Both the position numbers and the translations under genes were made by a program. A DNA stretch of 37,683 nucleotides from Clostridium sp. CAG:433 (GTDB taxonomy: Bacteria > Bacillota_I > Bacilli_A > RF39 > UBA660). The stretch covers positions 1 through 37,683 of the forward strand of contig FR893528.1 of NCBI GenBank assembly GCA_000433675.1. The letters run 5' to 3'. Positions 32,239-37,683 of the stretch are shown piece after piece (the first letter of the stretch is position 1; every line of letters begins with the position of its first letter). Under the pieces are notes generated by a model. That model did not search any database. It was not told where the DNA came from and saw nothing but the letters and a program-made list of their open reading frames with translations.

Positions 32239-33069
32239 TTACTTATTATTACTACTATTTTCTGGAAATTTTAATACTTTACTTTTACCTTCTTTTAAAA
32301 GTTTAATACTCGTATCTGTCAAAGTATCTACTGAATCATCTAAGGTAACTTCAAAATCTTCATTATTTAATCTGCTATAAAATAATATTTTCTTTTTAAA
32401 TTTAGATAATTCATTAATATCATCTATTGTACTTGCCATACCTAAAACTACATTATATTTATAATCATCTAACTCATATATTTCTTTTGAAAAAATTATA
32501 TCCAAAAAAACTTTTACTCTATTCATTAAAGTTTTATTATAATATTCACCATTGGGTATTTTTGTATTATTTAAATCCTCTAATACACTAAAAAATCTTG
32601 AAAATATAACATCTAAATCGTGATCATAAATTTTATTTATATCATAATCTTTATACCTTGATAATCCATTTGAAAGTTCAATAATTATTTCAGAAGCATA
32701 ATTTTTTTCATCTTCTTTATTATATACATCAAATACTTTTGAAAATATGGTTGCCATTATATATTCAATATTTTCTAATATTATATTAAAATCCATATTA
32801 GAAACTAAATAATCATTATCAAATATATTATAAATACTATCTAATAATCTTTTTCTTTCTAAACTATCATCAAGTGATGACACAAACGTACTTATACTTA
32901 TAAAATGGTCTAGTATATCACTATCTAATATATCATTATACTTAATACACAAATCATAAAATATATCTTCTGCATCGCCTTTTACACTTATCATTTTTGG
33001 TAAATCTTTTTCTATTATTTCTTTATTATCAAGCTCATTATATAACTTCACTATAGTACTTTTTTTCAC
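32239..33069 (-). CDS. Hypothetical helical protein next to spoIVA
   Basis: 276 residues with a GTG start behind AGGTGG, 4 bases upstream. The protein is acidic, all-helical in appearance, with no signal peptide, membrane segment or cysteine motif. Recurring Asp/Ile/Leu-rich segments (ILDSDILDHFISISTFVSSL, DHDLDVIFSRFFSVLEDLNN, YNVVLGMASTIDDINELSKF) look like a helical-repeat fold. It ends with KSKVLKFPENSSNNK. I do not recognise a family. It has its own promoter, and the spoIVA terminator separates it from spoIVA. Confidence 0.78.
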   Translation of the reverse strand: MKKSTIVKLYNELDNKEIIEKDLPKMISVKGDAEDIFYDLCIKYNDILDSDILDHFISISTFVSSLDDSLERKRLLDSIYNIFDNDYLVSNMDFNIILENIEYIMATIFSKVFDVYNKEDEKNYASEIIIELSNGLSRYKDYDINKIYDHDLDVIFSRFFSVLEDLNNTKIPNGEYYNKTLMNRVKVFLDIIFSKEIYELDDYKYNVVLGMASTIDDINELSKFKKKILFYSRLNNEDFEVTLDDSVDTLTDTSIKLLKEGKSKVLKFPENSSNNK

Positions 33070-33088
33070 AAAACCACCTTCTTTTAAG

Positions 33089-33117
33089 ATAATATATTAT
33101 TTTATAAAAATAATCAA
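33089..33117 (-). promoter_or_regulatory. Promoter of the hypothetical gene next to spoIVA
   Basis: Minus-strand TTGATT, 17 bases, TATTAT; same hexamers and spacing as at ssb and rpoZ, so vegetative expression is likely. Confidence 0.58.
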
Positions 33118-33123
33118 GAAAAA

Positions 33124-33145
33124 ATAGCTATAAAACTATAGCTAT
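33124..33145 (-). terminator. Intrinsic terminator of spoIVA
   Basis: ATAGCTATA and TATAGCTAT form a perfect 9-bp stem with a 4-base loop, followed by TTTTTT on the minus strand; it overlaps the last spoIVA codons. Confidence 0.72.
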
Positions 33146-34606
33146 CATGTTATTAGATCCTTTATTTACTACTTTGCATAATGTTGATTGAAGTTTATAT
33201 CTTAAATTATCTGGCATAAGAGATAATTTTGCTTGTATTCCTTCTTGTACAATTGCATCTAAACTTCTTCCAAATATTTCACTTTTCCAAATACTATCAG
33301 CACTTTCTTCTTGGTTTTTAGTTAGATAATTTATTAATTCTTTTGATTGAAGTTCTGATCCTATGATTGGTTCAAATGTACTTTCAACATCTACTCTAAT
33401 CATATGAATTGATGGTGCGACTGCTTTTAACTTAACACCATATCTACCCCCTTGTTTAACTACTTCTGGTGTATCTAATTTCATATCTTTTAGAGTAGGT
33501 ATTGCAATTCCATATCCTACTTCTTTAACCATTTTAAGTGCGCTCTTATATTGTTCAAATTCTTCTTTTGTTTCATTATATTCTTGGAATATATTAAGAA
33601 GTGAGGCCCTACTATTTATACTTGTTCCTATAATTTCTTTTAATACTTCATCATACAAATTATTAGGAGCAGTAAGTGTTATTGTTACTTCACCCTTTGC
33701 TGGATCTACATTTGACATATATGCTTTTTCTATTTGATCACATTGTTTAAAATGTTTATTAATAGAGTCTATATCACGAAGTTTATCAACTTCTACAACA
33801 CATTCTCTTATTTGGTCTATATATACTTTTTTTATTGGATGATTTGGATTTAATGTTCCTATCCAATCTGGAATATCTACTTTAACATTAAGCACAGGAA
33901 ACTCATATAAAGCTTCTTTTAATATGTTATACACATCTTTTTCATTCATAGTTTCTGCACTTATTGGTATTACAGGCACATTATGTTCTTCTTTTAATTT
34001 TTCTGCTAATCTTTCAGTTTCTGGAAGTGTTGGATGTGCTGAATTTAATAAAACTATAAATGGTTTACCTATTTCTTTTAGTTCACTTATTACTTCATTT
34101 TCTGCTTCTATATAATTATTTCTAGTAATATCACCTATACTACCATCTGTTGTTACTACAATACCTATTGTAGAATGATCTCTAATTACTTTTTCTGTGC
34201 CTATTTCAGCTGCTTCTACAAAAGGAATATCTTCATCATACCAAGGTGTTTTAACCATTCTTGGTTCTCCCATTTCATCTTCATAACCTTTAGCAGCAGG
34301 AATAACATAACCAACACAATCAACTAATTTTATATTTGTTTCAAATTCTTCAACCTTTATTTTAGCGGCTGTTGATGGAACAAATTTAGGTTCTATTGTC
34401 ATTATTGTTTTTCCTTGTGCCGTTTGAGGAATTTCATCTAAACATCTTTTTCTTTCATATTCATCTTCAATATTAGGCACAACTAAATTTTCTATAAATT
34501 TCTTTATAAAAGTGGATTTACCTGTTCTTACGGCTCCAACTACACCAAGGTATATATCTCCACCAGTTCTTTCTGATATACTTTTTATAATATCTATCTT
34601 TTCCAT
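33128..34606 (-). CDS. spoIVA: Stage IV sporulation protein A (spore coat basement ATPase)
   Basis: 492 residues, the length of B. subtilis SpoIVA. It polymerises on the forespore surface using ATP and carries the coat. Landmarks: MEKIDIIKSISERTGGDIYL start; Walker A GAVRTGKSTF (~24-33); ERKRCLDEIPQTAQGKTIMT; VDCVGYVIPAAKGY; TDGSIGDITRNNYIEAE; C-terminal membrane-binding end VNKGSNNMIAIVL. Present only in spore formers and required for coat attachment, so the organism very probably sporulates. A sigma-E-like promoter lies just upstream. Confidence 0.97.
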   Translation of the reverse strand: MEKIDIIKSISERTGGDIYLGVVGAVRTGKSTFIKKFIENLVVPNIEDEYERKRCLDEIPQTAQGKTIMTIEPKFVPSTAAKIKVEEFETNIKLVDCVGYVIPAAKGYEDEMGEPRMVKTPWYDEDIPFVEAAEIGTEKVIRDHSTIGIVVTTDGSIGDITRNNYIEAENEVISELKEIGKPFIVLLNSAHPTLPETERLAEKLKEEHNVPVIPISAETMNEKDVYNILKEALYEFPVLNVKVDIPDWIGTLNPNHPIKKVYIDQIRECVVEVDKLRDIDSINKHFKQCDQIEKAYMSNVDPAKGEVTITLTAPNNLYDEVLKEIIGTSINSRASLLNIFQEYNETKEEFEQYKSALKMVKEVGYGIAIPTLKDMKLDTPEVVKQGGRYGVKLKAVAPSIHMIRVDVESTFEPIIGSELQSKELINYLTKNQEESADSIWKSEIFGRSLDAIVQEGIQAKLSLMPDNLRYKLQSTLCKVVNKGSNNMIAIVL

Positions 34607-34629
34607 TTAATCCCTACTTTCTTTATTAA

Positions 34630-34657
34630 ACTATATGAATTAAATAGTAAGTTATTA
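34630..34657 (-). promoter_or_regulatory. Candidate sigma-E promoter of spoIVA
   Basis: Minus-strand TAATAAC, 13 bases, CATATAGT fits the sigma-E pattern (kmATATT, 13-15, CATACAnT) at 5 of 7 and 7 of 8 positions. It lies 24 bases before the ATG. spoIVA is under sigma-E in B. subtilis. Confidence 0.5.
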
Positions 34658-34659
34658 CA

Positions 34660-34683
34660 AAAAAAAAGAGAAATAATTCTCTT
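34660..34683 (-). terminator. Intrinsic terminator of spoVIF
   Basis: AAGAGAA and TTCTCTT pair around ATAA, followed by a run of at least seven T residues on the minus strand. Confidence 0.78.
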
Positions 34684-34924
34684 AAAACATTTTATCTACA
34701 TTCTTAGGTACATTATCTGTAACTATAGTATTTATAATTTTATCTTCTTGTTCTTTACTTACTTCCTTGCCTGTCATTTTACTAAGTTCACGAATAACAT
34801 CTCTTATATTATCCTCATTTTTCATGTTATCACCTTGAAGTTTTTTAGCAAGATCAAGTATTGTAGACTTTTTAACATTAGTCTTTTTTTCTACTTTATT
34901 AAAAAAATTATCACTAAAATTCAT
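34682..34924 (-). CDS. spoVIF: Stage VI sporulation protein F
   Basis: 80 residues, the size of the SpoVIF family (~85). It matches the family pattern FFxxVEKKTxV...ILDLAKKLQ, then NMKNEDNIRDVIRELSKMTG, VSKEQEDKIINTI. SpoVIF assists GerE-dependent coat gene expression and coat assembly late in sporulation. The frame is preceded by AGAAGGTGG 7 bases before the ATG. A sigma-K-like promoter at 34945-34972 matches its known sigma-K control in B. subtilis. Confidence 0.82.
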   Translation of the reverse strand: MNFSDNFFNKVEKKTNVKKSTILDLAKKLQGDNMKNEDNIRDVIRELSKMTGKEVSKEQEDKIINTIVTDNVPKNVDKMF

Positions 34925-34944
34925 TAGATTACCACCTTCTAATC

Positions 34945-34972
34945 TAATATATGTCTTTTGCCTAAAAATGTG
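34945..34972 (-). promoter_or_regulatory. Candidate sigma-K promoter of spoVIF
   Basis: Minus-strand CACA, 15 bases, CATATATTA: exact match to mACm, 15-17, CATAnnnTA, about 20 bases before the ATG. Confidence 0.5.
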
Positions 34973-34981
34973 ACAAAAGAA

Positions 34982-35003
34982 AAAAGTAATATAAATTACT
35001 TTT
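34982..35003 (-). terminator. Intrinsic terminator of der
   Basis: AAAAGTAAT and ATTACTTTT form a 9-bp stem with an ATAA loop, ending in TTTTTC on the minus strand, overlapping the der stop. Confidence 0.78.
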
Positions 35004-36309
35004 CTTCACCTTTACTTTTAAATTGTATTATTATTGGTGTTCCTTCTAAATCAAAATTTTCTCTTATTTTATTTTCTAGATATCTTAAATATGAGAAATG
35101 TACTAATCCTTTATTATTAACATTTAATGTAAACTTCGGTGGCATAGTACCTGTTTGAGCAGAGAAATAAATTTTAAGTCTTTTACCTTTATATGAAGGT
35201 GCTGGATTTAATGCATATGCATCATTTATTACATCATTAAGTACACTTGTTTTAATCTCTCTTCTAGAATTTTCATATACTTTAATTATTTCAGGCATAA
35301 GTGTATGAAGTCTTTTTTTAGTAAGCGCACTTAAAAATACAATTGGAACATAACTTAAAAACTGAAATTCCGCTCTCATTTTTTGAGTATATGATTTTAT
35401 ATCATTTTTATCATCAACAGTATCCCATTTATTTACTACAAGAACCATTGGTTTACCTGCCTCAAGTGCATAAGCCGCAATATGTTTGTCATGTTCAATG
35501 ATTCCTTCTTCTGCATTTATAACAATTACGCACACATCGCTACGTTCTATTGCTTTCATTGCTCTCATAAGGCTATACATTTCAACATTTTCATATATTT
35601 TACCTTTTTTTCTCATTCCAGCAGTATCAATTACTACATAATCTTTCTTTTCATACCTAAATTTAGTATCAATTGAATCTCTTGTTGTTCCTGCTTCATT
35701 ACTAACTATTACTCTATCTTCATTTAAAAGTGCATTAGTAAGTGAACTCTTACCAACATTTGGTCTACCTATTAAACAGAACTTTAAAACATCACTAGAA
35801 TACTCTTCTTCATATTTTGGGAAGCCTTTTGTTACTTCATCCATAAGATCATCGAATCCAATTGCATGTTCACCGCTTATTGGAATATAATGTTCAAATC
35901 CTAATTCATAAAAATCATATAAATTATCTAAATGCTTTCTATTATCAATTTTATTAATAGCAACTATTACCTTTTTCTTTGATTTAAATAATATATCGCG
36001 AACTACAAAATCATTAGCATTTAATCCCATTTTACCATCTACAACAAATATAACTACATCTGCTTCATCAATTGCGATTTCTGCCTGCATCTTTATATCA
36101 ATATTAAATGTTTCATTACTAGTATCTATTCCACCTGTATCTATTAAATTGAATTTATAGTCATCATATGATCCAATACCATAAATTCTATCTCTAGTAA
36201 TTCCTGGAACATCTTCTATAATTGCTACTTTTCTTCCTACTAGTCTATTAAATATTGTTGATTTACCTACATTAGGACTTCCTACTAACGCTACTGTTGG
36301 CATTTTCAT
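34996..36309 (-). CDS. der: Ribosome-assembly GTPase Der (EngA)
   Basis: 437 residues, canonical. Two tandem GTPase domains: G1 GSPNVGKSTIFNRL (~10) and GRPNVGKSSLTNAL (~180); NKID and NKWD G4 motifs; DTGG and DTAG switch motifs. A C-terminal KH-like domain (~350-437) follows, ending IIIQFKSKGEEK. Der acts in 50S maturation. AGGTGA lies 6 bases before ATG 36309. In B. subtilis der also lies near spoIVA, so the neighbourhood is conserved here with spoVIF inserted. Confidence 0.96.
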   Translation of the reverse strand: MKMPTVALVGSPNVGKSTIFNRLVGRKVAIIEDVPGITRDRIYGIGSYDDYKFNLIDTGGIDTSNETFNIDIKMQAEIAIDEADVVIFVVDGKMGLNANDFVVRDILFKSKKKVIVAINKIDNRKHLDNLYDFYELGFEHYIPISGEHAIGFDDLMDEVTKGFPKYEEEYSSDVLKFCLIGRPNVGKSSLTNALLNEDRVIVSNEAGTTRDSIDTKFRYEKKDYVVIDTAGMRKKGKIYENVEMYSLMRAMKAIERSDVCVIVINAEEGIIEHDKHIAAYALEAGKPMVLVVNKWDTVDDKNDIKSYTQKMRAEFQFLSYVPIVFLSALTKKRLHTLMPEIIKVYENSRREIKTSVLNDVINDAYALNPAPSYKGKRLKIYFSAQTGTMPPKFTLNVNNKGLVHFSYLRYLENKIRENFDLEGTPIIIQFKSKGEEK

Positions 36310-36332
36310 AAGTAATCACCTCACATAGGAAG

Positions 36333-36362
36333 ATTATATCACATTTTATAAAATTTTGTAAA
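36333..36362 (-). promoter_or_regulatory. Promoter of der
   Basis: Minus-strand TTTACA, 18 bases, TATAAT, just downstream of the preceding gene's stop. Confidence 0.6.
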
Positions 36363-36797
36363 TTATATTTTTATACCTCTTCCTATTATCTTATAAACTA
36401 TATCACCATATACTAAGTTTGAATTTTCCATTAAATTTATATCTTCTCTTTTAGCATTAACATAAAATTTATCATTATAGTAATATATTTCATAGTTAAT
36501 GTATTCAAGAGGATCATCTACTTCATATAAAAATAGTGTATCTCTTAAAATATTTAATTTTAAATTTACAATATCATCATATATAAAATCTTCGTTTTCT
36601 TTTATTTCTAAAATCATTCCATAATATCTATTAATATAAAGTTCTAAATTATAATCACTAGTAAAAGTAATATTATAATATTTTTCTAAATTATCAAATA
36701 CATTTATAAGTATTTTCTTAATATCCGAGTCTTCATTATATTTTTTGTTATCAAGTAAATATACTATTATCGTATTTGATAACATTTCTACTTTCAT
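36363..36797 (-). CDS. Hypothetical protein
   Basis: 144 residues from ATG 36797 (AGGTG 7 bases before). It is Tyr/Asn/Asp/Ile-rich, with alternating hydrophobic residues (NTIIVYLLDNKKY, NLELYINRYYGMILEIKENE, LEYINYEIYYYNDKFYVNAK), suggesting an alpha/beta fold. It ends with GDIVYKIIGRGIKI. No membrane segment, cysteine or known motif is seen. It lies between engB and der in the same direction, so a role in growth or ribosome assembly is possible by context only. Confidence 0.75.
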   Translation of the reverse strand: MKVEMLSNTIIVYLLDNKKYNEDSDIKKILINVFDNLEKYYNITFTSDYNLELYINRYYGMILEIKENEDFIYDDIVNLKLNILRDTLFLYEVDDPLEYINYEIYYYNDKFYVNAKREDINLMENSNLVYGDIVYKIIGRGIKI

Positions 36798-36835
36798 TAT
36801 CAACACCTAATTAAATATATGAAAAAAATGAAGAA

Positions 36836-37432
36836 TTAATCTTCATTTGGATAAACAATTTTATCAATAATACTAGTCACATCATTTTTACCAAGTTTTG
36901 TTGTACTTGAAAATAATATATATTTATCTTCTTCTTTTATATTTAATGTATCCTTTATTAACTGAAGTTGTTTCTCTCTTAATGTTCTGCCTATTTTATC
37001 TACTTTAGTTAAAATTATTGTTACACTTAAATCATAATATTTTAAAAAGTTATACATAAGTAAATCATCATTTGTTGGTTTATGTCTAAAATCTATAAGT
37101 AAGAATACTTCTTTTAAATTTTCTCTATTAGTTAAGTATTCTTCTATCATCATACCAAATTTTTGTTGTCTTTCTTTACTTACACTAGCGTATCCATAAC
37201 CTGGTACATCTACTAAGTAAAAATCATTATTAACATTATAAAAATTTAATGTTTGAGTTTTACCTGGTTTACTTGATGTTCTAGCATAATTTCTTCTTTC
37301 TATTATTGAATTAATAAAACTACTCTTACCTACATTACTTCTTCCTACTAATAAAAACTCTGGTTTATTGTCTGTAGGATACTGGCTTTGTCTTACAGCA
37401 CTTATAGAAAGTTCAACACTATTAATTTTCAT
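36836..37432 (-). CDS. engB: Ribosome biogenesis GTPase YsxC/EngB
   Basis: 198 residues, family-normal. G1 GRSNVGKSSFINSI (~31-44), G2 KPGKTQTLNFY, G3 DVPGYGYA, G4 TKVDK, G5 FSSTTKLG. Essential GTPase for late 50S assembly. The ATG at 37432 is preferred over TTG at 37438 because AGGTGA lies 7 bases before it and the family starts MKI. The N-terminal AVRQSQYPTDNKPEFLLVGR block matches the family. In Bacillus the gene follows lon; here upstream is a transposase-like gene. Confidence 0.95.
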   Translation of the reverse strand: MKINSVELSISAVRQSQYPTDNKPEFLLVGRSNVGKSSFINSIIERRNYARTSSKPGKTQTLNFYNVNNDFYLVDVPGYGYASVSKERQQKFGMMIEEYLTNRENLKEVFLLIDFRHKPTNDDLLMYNFLKYYDLSVTIILTKVDKIGRTLREKQLQLIKDTLNIKEEDKYILFSSTTKLGKNDVTSIIDKIVYPNED

Positions 37433-37452
37433 AAACAAATCACCTATCTACA

Positions 37453-37481
37453 ATTATATCAAATTAATAAAATTAAAGCAA
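37453..37481 (-). promoter_or_regulatory. Promoter of engB
   Basis: Minus-strand TTGCTT, 17 bases, TATAAT, 20 bases before the ATG. Confidence 0.6.
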
Positions 37482-37517
37482 ATTCGGGAATATTTTCCTA
37501 TCTTTATACTTAATTAT

Positions 37518-37683
37518 TTATATATTTTCTTTTAGTTTTTTTATTTCATCAATTGTTAAACCAGTTGCTTTTGATATGTCTTCTAATGTCATATTCATTG
37601 ATAATAAATTTTTAGCAATATTTGATATACCATCATTTAATCCAGAATTATACCCATTTTCTTTGGCATCTTCTATGGCATCT
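37518..37683 (-). CDS. C-terminal part of Rpn/PD-(D/E)XK nuclease family transposase (runs off window)
   Basis: Only the last 55 residues are inside the window; the frame is open to the right edge. It reads DAIEDAKENGYNSGLNDGIS, then NIAKNLLSMNMTLEDISKAT and GLTIDEIKKLKENI. The E.G...GI repeat followed by a MNMTLEDISKATGLTIDEI helix-turn-helix-like tail is typical of the C-terminus of Rpn-type recombination-promoting nucleases and PD-(D/E)XK transposases, where it varies in length. The catalytic domain lies outside the window, so activity cannot be judged. Confidence 0.6.
   Translation of the reverse strand, partial: DAIEDAKENGYNSGLNDGISNIAKNLLSMNMTLEDISKATGLTIDEIKKLKENI

Noticed and set aside
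1..37683. Alternative genetic code (TGA as Trp) suggested by low GC
   Set aside because: Genes read through without TGA breaks, Trp is TGG, and TGA ends the microprotein at 2272.

Overview
The window is chromosomal DNA of an endospore-forming, very AT-rich member of the Bacillota. Evidence for this: AGGAGG-type ribosome binding sites; TTGACA/TATAAT-type promoters mostly with 17-base spacing; a sufCDSUB cluster of the Bacillus type; RNase J, YlxM and lipoprotein PrsA; and the sporulation genes spoIVA and spoVIF, with a CotD-like coat protein and tiny YjcZ-like peptides. Genes use the standard bacterial code: TGA ends at least one small gene and tryptophan is TGG. I cannot name the genus; an uncultured gut lineage is a guess. 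No rRNA, tRNA or CRISPR array was seen, and no gap between genes exceeds 300 bases. Nearly all genes lie on the minus strand.

Left edge (1-2.5 kb): the right end of an integrative element. It carries a truncated replication-initiator-like HTH protein, a 70-residue unknown, a large serine recombinase and an overlapping 35-residue microprotein. The element appears to have entered dacA: the carboxypeptidase reading frame next to it keeps its SxxK and SxN motifs but stops before KTG. Next come a VanY-like D,D-carboxypeptidase, an ABC exporter half, pyrimidine-nucleoside phosphorylase, a Thr/Glu-rich lipoprotein, an XRE regulator and a short SSB (2.5-9.2 kb).

9.4-13.8 kb is the complete Fe-S assembly operon sufC-sufD-sufS-sufU-sufB, divergent from a HIT hydrolase. 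13.9-18 kb holds an unknown, two very small membrane peptides behind a sigma-K-like promoter, prsA, recX, rpoZ and another unknown. 18-21.8 kb is a tight operon: MgtA-type P-type ATPase, Nudix hydrolase, and a double-ASCH protein with an internal ribosome binding site. 21.9-24.8 kb has the CotD-like gene and the signal-recognition operon ftsY-ylxM-ffh. 24.9-27.2 kb has two unknowns: a lysine-rich membrane-anchored protein and a 590-residue charged coiled-coil protein.

27.3-32.2 kb is RNA metabolism: RNase J, a HAD phosphatase-like protein, PNPase and ribosomal protein S15 with a structured leader. 32.2-37.5 kb contains spoIVA, spoVIF and the ribosome-assembly GTPases Der and EngB, with two unknown proteins between them. 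The window ends inside the C-terminal tail of an Rpn/PD-(D/E)XK transposase-like gene.

The main points for follow-up are the dacA interruption and its recombinase-linked microprotein, candidate sigma-E and sigma-K promoters at sporulation genes, the mgtA-nudix-ASCH operon with internal initiation, a triple palindromic repeat upstream of ssb, and two unlinked unknown genes that share a near-identical promoter and ribosome-binding-site layout.
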